Program-made: the position numbers and the translations under genes | Assembly: GCF_024741235.1 (NCBI RefSeq) | Contig: NZ_JANSKA010000001.1 | Location: 623,133-687,132 of the forward strand | Direction: 5' to 3' | Length of the DNA: 64,000 bases | Source: Tractidigestivibacter montrealensis | GTDB lineage: Bacteria; Actinomycetota; Coriobacteriia; Coriobacteriales; Atopobiaceae | Part shown: one piece after another, positions 47,766 to 56,471 of the stretch | How positions within the stretch are numbered: the first letter of the stretch is position 1 | Layout of the letters: each line of letters opens with the position of its first letter | The notes under the pieces: model-generated | Seen by the model: only the letters and a program-made list of their open reading frames with translations | What the model was told of the DNA's origin: nothing | Database searches by the model: none

Positions 47766-48140
47766 CTACAGATAGACGTCTGCCTCCTCGCGGCCAAACT
47801 TGTGCAGCAGCTCATGGCAGGGCCTGCAGGCTGCGCAGTCGCAGAACTTGGCGCCGGCCGCCTTGCGCTTCTCTGCGTGGGCGAGCATCTTGGCGGCACC
47901 CTCCTCACCAAAGACCTTCTTTCCCGTGTCGGATCCCGCAAATCCAATCAGGTTGTCGATGGTGGTCTGGTGCGCACTGATGGCGTCGAGCAGCCTGTTT
48001 GTGGCAGCGTCGGCGTTGTCGCCCCTGGCAATGGCGTCCTTCCAGGCCTGTGCGGCGCTCTTGGTCTCTGCCGAGGCAGATGGTGCGGCAAGCATCTCTT
48101 CGACCTTCGAGGCGGTGTAGTCGAGCAGCTCCTTATCCAT
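47766..48140 (-). CDS. Small protein with Cys cluster, function unknown
   Basis: 124 residues. The N-terminal ~85 residues are helical and charged (MDKELLDYTASKVEEML, QAWKDAIARG). The C-terminus carries CDCAACRPCHELLHKFG, a Cys-X-Cys-X2-Cys-X2-Cys-His arrangement that could bind zinc or an Fe-S centre. The ATG has AGGGGA seven bases upstream. It is monocistronic, divergent from the large surface protein. Similar proteins in related genomes are sometimes labelled as chaperone-like, but nothing in the sequence supports that, so I leave it unnamed. Confidence 0.75.
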   Translation of the reverse strand: MDKELLDYTASKVEEMLAAPSASAETKSAAQAWKDAIARGDNADAATNRLLDAISAHQTTIDNLIGFAGSDTGKKVFGEEGAAKMLAHAEKRKAAGAKFCDCAACRPCHELLHKFGREEADVYL

Positions 48141-48224
48141 TCTGGTTTCCCCTCTCGAAACGTAACGAGCAGTTGTACGGAATAGATATACCCGTCATCG
48201 CAACAACTTTCTCGCTACGGGTTT

Positions 48225-48399
48225 TGGCGAACCAAAGCCCTTTCGTGACACGAGCGTTTTCCCTGTTCAGATGCATAGCCTGAAAGAAAGCTGCCGGCTG
48301 CGGGACCGTTGGGTGCCAGCCCGGGGTCAATTTGGCGCAAGCCCCTCTCGGTAGCCTTGGCCTCCCTGATTTAGCCCATCGACACGCAAGGGAGGACGT
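48225..48399 (+). other. Possible structured leader of the surface protein gene
   Basis: The ~175 bases before the surface-protein ATG can form several short stems, including GGC-GCAA-GCC (GNRA tetraloop, about 48334-48343) and GACC / GGTC around GGG-N6-CCC (about 48303-48331). No matching riboswitch class was recognised; the c-di-GMP and c-di-AMP core sequences are absent. A structured 5' untranslated region is plausible but not shown. Confidence 0.3.
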
Positions 48400-51300
48400 A
48401 TGAGACAAGAGCAGGCACGAGAAATCGAAAAGGGCGAACGGCGCGCTCACGTGAGGAGAGACGCACCGCGCTCGAGGCTGATTGGCGGAGACAAGCTGCG
48501 GGGCGGCCCTCACGTGGGGCCAGGACACGCGGGGAGGCGCTCGCTGTGGCAGGAGGTCCTGGCAATTGCGCTGGCGGCCGTTCTCGCCGTCGAGCAGCTC
48601 ATGGGCGGCGGCATCGCGCTAGACGGCATTGCCCTGGCGCAGTCGCCGGCCGCAGGCAACAAAAACATTGGGTACCTGCACAACCCAGACGGCAGTAGAT
48701 ACATTAGCGACCTTCTCGGCGTCACGCGGCAACAGGTTGTGGACGAGCTCTCCACACACGAGCATGACAGCTACTATCTGGGAACCCCCTACAAGGGAGT
48801 CCAGGAGACGGGCAACATGCCCCGGCCCAACGGCGATCCAGGCGCTTATTCTCCGGGCATGCAGTGCAACGGTTTTGTCGCCTATGTCCTCAACAAGGTG
48901 GGTGGCACGCCGTACCAGACCTTTGTGAACACAAATGTCCATCGAGGGACCTGGACGTCGCTGCTCAACTGGTTTGCCGTTTGCAGCAACAACGACGTAG
49001 TCTCGTACACGTTCGACTCCAAGGAGGAGTTGCTGGCATCGGGTCTGCTTCAGAAGGGAGACATCATCTGCGCGGTTCCGTACTCGTCCGTGCTTCAGGC
49101 CGGGAAGGACGCCTACGGCAACACCGCCGATGACCACGTAGGATTCTTCTGGGGCAACGCTTCCGGGGAGGACCTCTTCTGGCACTCCGCACATCGGTCA
49201 AACGGTATAGGCTCCGGAGACTCGCTCATCAACGGAAACCAGATTTCCGCCATCTCACCCAAGTGCTATCCGTCCTGCTGGGTGCTGTTCCCCATGGGGC
49301 CAGCAAACGGCCAGGTGGAGCTTGGCAAACAGTCGGCTAACAAGTCGATCACAGATGGCAATGGCAGCTATTCGCTCCAAGGCGCGCAATACGGCCTCTA
49401 CTCAGACGAGCAGTGCACACAGCTGGCGCAGTCTGCGACAACGGACGAGAGTGGACACGCCACCTTCGCAAGCGTACCAACGGGCAGCTACTACGTTCGC
49501 GAGATATATCCCTCGAAGGGCTACCTGCTTGACAAGCAGGTCTATCCCGTCTCTGTGAGCGCGGGCACAACAACGCAGGTAAAGGGTTCGCCCGTTGATG
49601 AGGTACCGGCAAGCGCACCGCACGCCGCCCTCGTGCAGAAGCTCGACGGCAAGACGGGAGGGGTGCCGCAAGGTAACGCTTCGCTGGCGGGGGCGCAGTT
49701 CACCGTCTCCTACTATGGGAACACCATCGGAGAGCTATCTGGTAATCCACTTCGTACCTGGGTCTTTGCAACTGACGAGGCTGGCATAGCAGCCTACAGC
49801 AACTCCCAGCTCGTGTCTGGAGACCCGCTCTTTGCCAATTCGAGAGGCGAGACGGTCTTCCCCTTGGGTACCTATGGCATCACAGAGACCAAGGCCCCCG
49901 AGGGCTACGCGCTCACGGACACGTCCACGCACGTTGCCATCGTTACGCTCGAGAACGGAACCGCCGTCTGGAAGGCCCTCGACGGGTGGAACAACACCAG
50001 CGCCGTGAAAGACGTACAGGGCAGAGGTATAAACGACGAGATCCTTCTCGGATCGATACGCGTGGGCAAGATAGACCACCAGCTCAGGGAGGGCGTGGCA
50101 CAGGGCGATGCCACCCTGGCTGGAGCGCGCTTCCAGGTGCGCAACGTCTCTGACCACACCGTATGCGTGGACAACGTCACCTACGCCGTTGGTGAGGTCA
50201 TCTCTGACCTTGAGCTGGTGACGGATGCCAGCGGTACGGCAACAAGTGGGAGCGTTCTTCCCTACGGCACCTACGAGCTGCGAGAAGTCCAGCCGCCGGA
50301 GGGCTACGAGCTCAACTCTAGCTGGGTGGGCGTTGCTACGGTTACCGGGTCGAAGGACCCGGCCGATGCCGGCACCGTAGACGAGACCGTCGAAAGGCCC
50401 CACACGCCTCCCGTGGTTAAGGTGGATATCAACCTGGGCTCAGATGGCCCGCAGGGAGATGCCACCTTCGAGGGAACCGAGGTAAGCATTACCAACGCTT
50501 CCGAGGGGGACGTGGTCTACAACGACATGGCCATTGCTCCGGGAGAAGTGGTATGCACGCTCGCCGCCAACGCTGAGGGTAAGTTTCCCATCATCCAGCT
50601 CCCCTATGGCACGTACGTCCTCCGGGAGACAAAGGCTCCCGAGGGTTACCTTCTCAACGAGCAGTGGACCAAGACGATCTTGCTTCACGACGAGGGCGAG
50701 GAGACCGTCCAGCTTCCTGACACACCCGTCTCCGGAGGGCTCTACCTCGATAAGATCGACCACGAGCTTGCGACATCTGACCCCCAAGGAGACGCGTCTC
50801 TTGAGGGAGCGCACTTCCAGATAACCAACGAGTCCAAGCGTCCCGTGGTCATTTCTGGAATCGCCTACGCACCAGGAGAGGTTATCACGGGCATCGATCT
50901 TATGACCGACGCTCAGGGCCACGCAACGACAATGGCCAACCAGCTGCCCTATGGCAGCTACTCAGTGCGCGAGGTCGCGGCACCAAAGGGATACCTGCTC
51001 AACCAAACCTGGAAGGCAGAGGTGAGCATTACCGAGGAAGGAACCGTGGTCTCGGCTCAAGATCCCGTCAACGACCAGGTCATCCGTGGAGGAGTTCGCG
51101 TTGGCAAGGTTGATCGAGAGACTCTGGGCAGCATCCCACTTGGCTCCGCCACGCTTGCGGGCGCCACGTTTGCGGTGACCAACGACTCCTCACATCCCGT
51201 TCTTGTCGGCGGTGCCACGATTAACCCGGGTGAAGTTGCCCTCACGCTGACCACAGACGAAAGCGGCACTGCATCTACCAGCACAGACGCACTTCCGTAT

Positions 51301-52452
51301 GGTACCTATACCATTCGAGAGACCGCAGCACCGGCAGGATACCTCTTGGACAGCGAGGCAAGGCTCTGGTCTGCAACGTTCCAAGTGGAGCAGGACGGGA
51401 AGATCGTGGACCTTACGAAGCCCGAGGATGCGGCACACGACCAGGTCGTGCGTACGGACATACGTCTTGTGAAGCGTGATGAGGGCTCCCAGAAGCCCAT
51501 GGTCAACGTCGCATTTCTTGTCACCAGCCTTACCACGGGGGAACGGCACGTTGTGGTAACGGACGAGAACGGCATCTTTGACTCGTCCGTATACCCCCTC
51601 GAGAAGCGCACGAACGCAAATGACGCTGCTCTGAGCGAGGAAGGCACAGGCGCAGCGGAGCCCCAGATAGACTCCTCAAAGCTCGACGCCTCAAGCGGCG
51701 TGTGGTTTGGTGGAGACGCCAATGCCAATGACAAAGCCATCGAGGGTCTCGCGGCGCTTCCGTACGACCGCTACGAGGTACGGGAGCTGCGATCCGACGC
51801 CAACCAAGGGCACGAACTCGTCTCCTTCGAGCTCACCGCCGAGTTCTCCCAATCGCGGCACAATGCGATTCTTGACCTGGGCACCATTGATAACCACGAG
51901 GAGCCGGCACCCTCAATACAAACAACGGCAACTGACGAGAAGACCGGCAGGCATGAGGGCGAGGTCCAGGAGAGCACCGGCATCGTGGACGTTGTGGCCT
52001 TTGAGGGGCTTGCTCCCGGTACAGACTACAAACTTCGCGGAACGCTTATGGATGCCGAGAGAGGCGAACAAATCCTCGATGCAAGTGGCAACCCTGTCGA
52101 GGTAACGCAGCAGTTTGTCCCCACAGAGACAGATGACACCGTTGCGATGCCATTTGAGGTTGCGGGGTCGTCTGTCGAGGGCAAGGAGGTGGTCGTCTTC
52201 GAGACCCTCTATCGCGACGGACAGGAAGTTGCATCTCACAAGGACCTGAATGCGCCAAGTCAGACCGTGGACTACCGCGGTGAGGCCCCCTCGGGAGAGA
52301 CGCAATCCTGGCGTCCCAGCAGCGAAAGCCAGCGAGAAGCAGGTGGCATCCCTCAAACGGGAGACACGACGGCTCGAGTTGCCATCGGGGCCTGCGCGGC
52401 ACTCGGATGCGCCGGAATCATCCTTGCGCTCTGGCGCAGGAAGAAGAGCTGA
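48400..52452 (+). CDS. Wall-anchored NlpC/CHAP-like, CnaB and VaFE repeat surface protein
   Basis: 1350 residues; the ATG has GGGAGG four bases upstream. A signal peptide follows a long basic leader (hydrophobic core about 53-70). An N-terminal Cys-His peptidase-like domain follows, with catalytic-type Cys in GMQCNGFVAYVL (about 156) and His in DDHVGFFWG (about 244). Next come about seven CnaB/SpaA-type beta domains, each ending in the xYxxRExxAPxGY signature (for example TYVLRETKAPEGYLLN), then a VaFE-type repeat (STGIVDVVAFEGLAPGTDY), a linker and a sorting signal IPQTGD, hydrophobic helix and RRKKS tail. CnaB domains usually form intramolecular Lys-Asn isopeptide bonds. The product is likely sortase-attached and displays the hydrolase on a rigid stalk. 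Confidence 0.93.
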   Translation: MRQEQAREIEKGERRAHVRRDAPRSRLIGGDKLRGGPHVGPGHAGRRSLWQEVLAIALAAVLAVEQLMGGGIALDGIALAQSPAAGNKNIGYLHNPDGSRYISDLLGVTRQQVVDELSTHEHDSYYLGTPYKGVQETGNMPRPNGDPGAYSPGMQCNGFVAYVLNKVGGTPYQTFVNTNVHRGTWTSLLNWFAVCSNNDVVSYTFDSKEELLASGLLQKGDIICAVPYSSVLQAGKDAYGNTADDHVGFFWGNASGEDLFWHSAHRSNGIGSGDSLINGNQISAISPKCYPSCWVLFPMGPANGQVELGKQSANKSITDGNGSYSLQGAQYGLYSDEQCTQLAQSATTDESGHATFASVPTGSYYVREIYPSKGYLLDKQVYPVSVSAGTTTQVKGSPVDEVPASAPHAALVQKLDGKTGGVPQGNASLAGAQFTVSYYGNTIGELSGNPLRTWVFATDEAGIAAYSNSQLVSGDPLFANSRGETVFPLGTYGITETKAPEGYALTDTSTHVAIVTLENGTAVWKALDGWNNTSAVKDVQGRGINDEILLGSIRVGKIDHQLREGVAQGDATLAGARFQVRNVSDHTVCVDNVTYAVGEVISDLELVTDASGTATSGSVLPYGTYELREVQPPEGYELNSSWVGVATVTGSKDPADAGTVDETVERPHTPPVVKVDINLGSDGPQGDATFEGTEVSITNASEGDVVYNDMAIAPGEVVCTLAANAEGKFPIIQLPYGTYVLRETKAPEGYLLNEQWTKTILLHDEGEETVQLPDTPVSGGLYLDKIDHELATSDPQGDASLEGAHFQITNESKRPVVISGIAYAPGEVITGIDLMTDAQGHATTMANQLPYGSYSVREVAAPKGYLLNQTWKAEVSITEEGTVVSAQDPVNDQVIRGGVRVGKVDRETLGSIPLGSATLAGATFAVTNDSSHPVLVGGATINPGEVALTLTTDESGTASTSTDALPYGTYTIRETAAPAGYLLDSEARLWSATFQVEQDGKIVDLTKPEDAAHDQVVRTDIRLVKRDEGSQKPMVNVAFLVTSLTTGERHVVVTDENGIFDSSVYPLEKRTNANDAALSEEGTGAAEPQIDSSKLDASSGVWFGGDANANDKAIEGLAALPYDRYEVRELRSDANQGHELVSFELTAEFSQSRHNAILDLGTIDNHEEPAPSIQTTATDEKTGRHEGEVQESTGIVDVVAFEGLAPGTDYKLRGTLMDAERGEQILDASGNPVEVTQQFVPTETDDTVAMPFEVAGSSVEGKEVVVFETLYRDGQEVASHKDLNAPSQTVDYRGEAPSGETQSWRPSSESQREAGGIPQTGDTTARVAIGACAALGCAGIILALWRRKKS

Positions 52453-52504
52453 GAAGGAAGGCTGCCTCCCGGTATGGGTAGGTGCGGATGCGTAGCGAGA
52501 GCGT

Positions 52505-52532
52505 AAGGGGGCCGGCGCTGGCCGGCCCCCTT
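52505..52532. terminator. Bidirectional terminator between surface protein and M28 peptidase
   Basis: Near-perfect stem AAGGGGGCCGGC / GCCGGCCCCCTT with a 4-base loop, between two convergent genes. A-run on one side and T-run on the other make it usable both ways. Confidence 0.85.
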
Positions 52533-52570
52533 GGGCACGCAAGCTTACTTGAAAGGCGGCATACACACAG

Positions 52571-55135
52571 CTACGAGCGGCGAATCATCTCCGTGACCAG
52601 CTCGGCAACAGAAGCGGCTTGGTCTCCGTCAACATTCTCCGGCGCGTCCTGCTCGGTGCGCGAGAGTGCAGGCAGCCCGTTGTCGTCCAGACCCATAACC
52701 GTGACGGCGCGGACGGACGTACGCATGGCAACGGAGGCGTCGGTGTCCGTCCAGTCGAACGCCTGGGTCTTGAGATCCACGTTGAGGTCAGAGGCCGTTC
52801 CGGTGAGGAGCCTGAGGAGCCTCCTGTCTGCGCGGCGGGTGGGCTCAAAGCCCTCGTGCGTCAGAAGCGAGAGGTTACCAGCACCCACGCAGTCCAAGTT
52901 CACGAGAAACGCGCCGCGAATTGCAGACCGATGCTCAGAGAGGAAGGAGTGCATGCCAGCATGATCAAGGTCGGAAGCGCCAAGGGCGACAAACCAGATG
53001 TCATGGCAGGCAAGCTCGTCGTCACCCATATGGAGCACGGCGGCGCGAAGGTCATCCTCGGTGGGAACGTCAGAGGGTGCATCAACAGGAGGCTCATCGT
53101 CAGCGCCGCGCTCAGCGGAGACGTCAGAGAGTGGCGCGGTGCCGGCCTGATTGCTCTCAAGAGGAGACCCTGGCGCCTCGGAGGGGGCGTCCTCGACAAG
53201 GCGCAGGCCACTTCTCGTGGTGGCACCACCCTTCCAGGGATCAGAGTCAGAGCTCTCGTCCCAGTTCTCGGGATCCTCGCTCAGCCAGCTGCCTCGCTGG
53301 TTCTGGCCATGAGAGCGCGCACCCTTGTCCTTGTTGCGGTTAAACAGGCTGAAGCGATGCTTCGCGGCGGGCTGCTCAGGCGCTTCCTCCTGCACCCCCA
53401 GGTCATCCGCGCTAATGACGTCCAGCCCGTCCTGCTCGCCACTGGCAACGTTTTGTGCTGGCGCCTCGGCAGTGGTGCCAGGGGTAATCACAGGCACGTC
53501 CGCCTCGGTGGCACCGCCGCGAATGCGCTGGGCGTTTCTGGCGTCTGCGTCGCTCAGCAGGTTCCCCATGCTCCTCCGGGAAGGAGTCGCAGCTGGGTGG
53601 GCTGGCGCGAGCTGGGTTGCATCGGAATCGGACGCAAGGGGGTCAGACAGCTCAGAGGGGTCAGGAAGGTCAAAGAGGGCTGCGCGACGTGCCACGTCAG
53701 AGACCTGCGGCTTGAAGCTCGACCTTCCCCAGTTGGGATCATCGGGCTTCTCGGGACGCTTGCGCGGAGTCGGGGCGGCGGGGCGCGTGGATCCAAGATC
53801 ATCGTCAGGCGTAGTGGTAAGGCCGGAGTCGTCCTTCTCGCCAACGCCATGTCCCTCAAAGCGGTCAAGCATGCTCGCAAGCTTCTTGCGGTCAAAGAAG
53901 TGGGTCTTCTCGGGCACGGAGGCAGTTGCATCGGCATCTGCGGGGGCCTCGGCGGGAGCTGGTGCGGCAGCGGTGGAGTCCGCGCCGCCCATGGGGGTGG
54001 CAACGGGCTCGGTGCTTGCATCCGCTACGTGAGAGACCGATGGCCTGGGAAGGCTCTCGGTAGAATCCGCAGCCCCGACCTGAGTCTGGGCGTCGATGCG
54101 CTCACCGGTGCGCACAGGACTACCGGGCAGCTCGGTAGTCTGGTCGGCGTCGATCGAGGAAGACCTCATGCTCTTGGAGGAGTCGACGTACTCAATCTCG
54201 CAGTCGGCAGGAAGGATGCCCAGGGCGGCAATGACGTCCTTGCCATGACGGATGCCAACGACCTCCTCGGACTGAGGTGCGGGTGCAGCGGCGGCAGAGG
54301 TCTCTGCAGCCCCTGCTGCCTGTGCAGCATCAGCTTGTGCAGCCTCTTCGGCCTGGGCGGCCTCCTTCTCGCGCTGCTCCCTCTCGATGGCACGCTGGGA
54401 GACGGGCTTCTCGCCAGAGGGTCGAACGTTCTCGAGGACGCCAAGAAGTGCCGCTACCGAGGACTTGTTGTCGTTAGAACCCAGCGAGCAGGTGGAGAAC
54501 TTCTGATAGATGCCATCCGCGCCAAAAGCTACGGGCGGAATGGCGAGCAGGACGCCTGCAACCCAAAGAACCGAGCGAAGGGGTGCGGGCAGGAAGGAGA
54601 ACGCTTGGAACAGCGCACAGAGGGTGACTGCTGGGACAAGCCACTTAAGCGCCTTGCGAAGCATGGGAACGTAACGGGAGAGGGGGCTTCCGTACAGGAA
54701 GCTGTCATGCGGAGAATCATAGTGGGCAACAACGACTATTGGCCTGTTTCCCTTGGCAACCAGCTCGCCCGTCGCATGGTGCACGGCAACCACGTTCTGG
54801 CTGCGTGCCGTGGGACCAAGCTTGGAGAGGAAGTCCCCGCCGATTCCAAGGCCATCGAGGATGAGCAGAACACCTGGCACCAGTGCCAAAACGACTCCCA
54901 GGGCAGAGATGCCCGTGCCCGAGAGGATGACCCCCACAAACATCAGCACGAGAAGCACGCACCGCACGAAGCGCCCGCTGCCGGGAGCATCGAACTCCTC
55001 GACGTTGACGTCGACGTCATGCTTCTTCATGAGGTCCGCAATAGTCTGAGCCGCCTGGAGCTCCTCCTGGCTGTTCGCAGGGGAGATGCCAATCTGGTCC
55101 TCCAGGTAGTCCAAATAATCATGTGTCATGGCCAT
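52571..55135 (-). CDS. Divergent M28-type peptidase with long disordered insertion
   Basis: 854 residues from an ATG with GGAGG nine bases upstream. M28 features: VVVAHYDSPHDS (about 135) and GSNDNKSSVAALLGVLE (about 240), followed not by the usual continuation but by about 400 disordered Ala/Ser/Pro/Asp/Glu-rich residues, then HMGDDELACHDIWFVALGASDLDHAG and NLDCVGAGNLSLL near the C-terminus. Several hydrophobic helices in the first 210 residues make it a membrane protein. In place of the usual catalytic EE motif the sequence reads ASD, so activity is doubtful. A non-catalytic or regulatory membrane protein is possible. Confidence 0.7.
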   Translation of the reverse strand: MAMTHDYLDYLEDQIGISPANSQEELQAAQTIADLMKKHDVDVNVEEFDAPGSGRFVRCVLLVLMFVGVILSGTGISALGVVLALVPGVLLILDGLGIGGDFLSKLGPTARSQNVVAVHHATGELVAKGNRPIVVVAHYDSPHDSFLYGSPLSRYVPMLRKALKWLVPAVTLCALFQAFSFLPAPLRSVLWVAGVLLAIPPVAFGADGIYQKFSTCSLGSNDNKSSVAALLGVLENVRPSGEKPVSQRAIEREQREKEAAQAEEAAQADAAQAAGAAETSAAAAPAPQSEEVVGIRHGKDVIAALGILPADCEIEYVDSSKSMRSSSIDADQTTELPGSPVRTGERIDAQTQVGAADSTESLPRPSVSHVADASTEPVATPMGGADSTAAAPAPAEAPADADATASVPEKTHFFDRKKLASMLDRFEGHGVGEKDDSGLTTTPDDDLGSTRPAAPTPRKRPEKPDDPNWGRSSFKPQVSDVARRAALFDLPDPSELSDPLASDSDATQLAPAHPAATPSRRSMGNLLSDADARNAQRIRGGATEADVPVITPGTTAEAPAQNVASGEQDGLDVISADDLGVQEEAPEQPAAKHRFSLFNRNKDKGARSHGQNQRGSWLSEDPENWDESSDSDPWKGGATTRSGLRLVEDAPSEAPGSPLESNQAGTAPLSDVSAERGADDEPPVDAPSDVPTEDDLRAAVLHMGDDELACHDIWFVALGASDLDHAGMHSFLSEHRSAIRGAFLVNLDCVGAGNLSLLTHEGFEPTRRADRRLLRLLTGTASDLNVDLKTQAFDWTDTDASVAMRTSVRAVTVMGLDDNGLPALSRTEQDAPENVDGDQAASVAELVTEMIRRS

Positions 55136-55445
55136 GCTGTACGTCCTCCGCTGGTCACGCAGCCGTTTAGGTCGCGAGAATGCGCATATGCGGTATTGAG
55201 TATACGTCTTGAGGGACAGCGATATCACCCCGGCACCCCCTGGACGGTCGTCTGCACGGCAATTCCCCCACAACGAGACCACATGCGGCACCGTTCATCA
55301 TGGTGCTCGGGTCCTGCATATTTCTCCGCGCGCACAACTCGCCGGGTTCCCTCCTTTCGACTATCGTCTAAACGTGATGGCGCACACGCAACGGCATGGG
55401 CCACGCGTCTACGTGGGCCGCCAAAGTAGAAGCGGGAGGACTGGG
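55136..55445. other. Divergent region between M28 gene and WYL pair
   Basis: 310 bases. It contains the M28 ribosome-binding site and, for the plus-strand WYL gene, a possible -10 TATCGT near 55363 and the GGGAGG at 55434-55439. No repeat or known operator seen. Confidence 0.4.
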
Positions 55446-56471
55446 TTGGACGAACGAGAAGGCTATTCGGCGCTTTCGAAGGATGACGAGCAGGCAACGA
55501 GGATTGCCTCGCTCGCACTCGCCTTCATGAGCTCGGACACCATAAGCGATGACACCATCTGGCACTCGTTCTATCCGGACCTCACCAAGCCAGACTCATA
55601 TCGCACTGCCTTTCGGCGGGATAGGGCTGCGCTCGCCGAATGCGGCATCATGGTGAGCCGTGCCGAAGGCCAAGAAGCGCTCTGGCGCGTGGATAGTGCT
55701 TCGTTTGTCGAGAGCACCGAGCTCTCGGACGAGGATGCCATGGCGCTTGACGTTGCCTGTCTCCCGCTTGTCGACGATCCGGACTTCCCCTACGGCGCCG
55801 AGCTTCGCATAGCGCTCTCGAAGATCGACGATGCCTTCGACTACCCCGTATCAGTATCTCTACCTGTCGAGGAGAGGATTCCCAGCAGGCAGCTTGCGAC
55901 CCTTCAGGAGTGCAACCTCTCCGGGCAGGCCGCGCAGATAGACTACGTACGCGCCGATGGGACAACGGTCCAGCGCCTAGTTGCTCCCTATGGCTTCTTT
56001 GGCATGCGCGGTCATCTCTATATGGTGGCACCGTCTATCGACGAGAGAGGCATCGCCGTCAAGGGCTCCGCCCACACGTATCGCATCGACCGCGTCCGTC
56101 GGGCTTCTAGGGATGCGGGGCTGTCCTTCGAGATTCCGGAGGACTTCGACGTTCGTGACTGGCAGAAGCTGCCGTTCCAGCTCGGGCCAGTCACGTGCGA
56201 GGGGGTGTTTGCCATACCGGCAGAGTCGGCACATGAGTTTTCCCAGGTCACACTAGGCAAGGGTACGCTCTTCGAACCAGATGGCACCTCTGGTACCAAA
56301 GCCAATGCGGATAATGGCCACTCTCCCGCATCCCTCCTTTGGCGCGTAGAGATAAGCAGCGTTGAGGATGCGGCATCGTGGGCCATCGCGGAGGACGCCA
56401 CGCCCATCGCACCGGCAGAGCTCGTCTCTGCCTGGCGCTCCAAGCTCAAGGGGGTCGTTGCATATGGCTAG
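55446..56471 (+). CDS. WYL-domain regulator, PafB-like
   Basis: 341 residues when started at the TTG with GGGAGG at 6-base spacing; an upstream ATG (55377) lacks a ribosome-binding site but would keep ~23 extra residues. The N-terminal helical part (YSALSKDDEQATRIASLALAF, FRRDRAALAECGI) resembles the winged-helix half of PafB/PafC, and the C-terminal half has a WYL-type beta domain (VRADGTTVQRLVAPYGFFGMRGHLYMVAPS...RIDRV). A second WYL gene overlaps its stop, the arrangement of pafBC. In mycobacteria PafBC activates DNA-repair genes in a LexA-independent way. Confidence 0.75.
   Translation: MDEREGYSALSKDDEQATRIASLALAFMSSDTISDDTIWHSFYPDLTKPDSYRTAFRRDRAALAECGIMVSRAEGQEALWRVDSASFVESTELSDEDAMALDVACLPLVDDPDFPYGAELRIALSKIDDAFDYPVSVSLPVEERIPSRQLATLQECNLSGQAAQIDYVRADGTTVQRLVAPYGFFGMRGHLYMVAPSIDERGIAVKGSAHTYRIDRVRRASRDAGLSFEIPEDFDVRDWQKLPFQLGPVTCEGVFAIPAESAHEFSQVTLGKGTLFEPDGTSGTKANADNGHSPASLLWRVEISSVEDAASWAIAEDATPIAPAELVSAWRSKLKGVVAYG

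Noticed and set aside
48141-48399. c-di-GMP or c-di-AMP riboswitch before the surface protein
   Set aside because: The conserved core sequences of both classes are missing; only general hairpin potential remains.
52619-55429. A 936-codon open frame opposite the M28 gene
   Set aside because: Antisense of a GC-rich gene; no motif and no ribosome-binding site.
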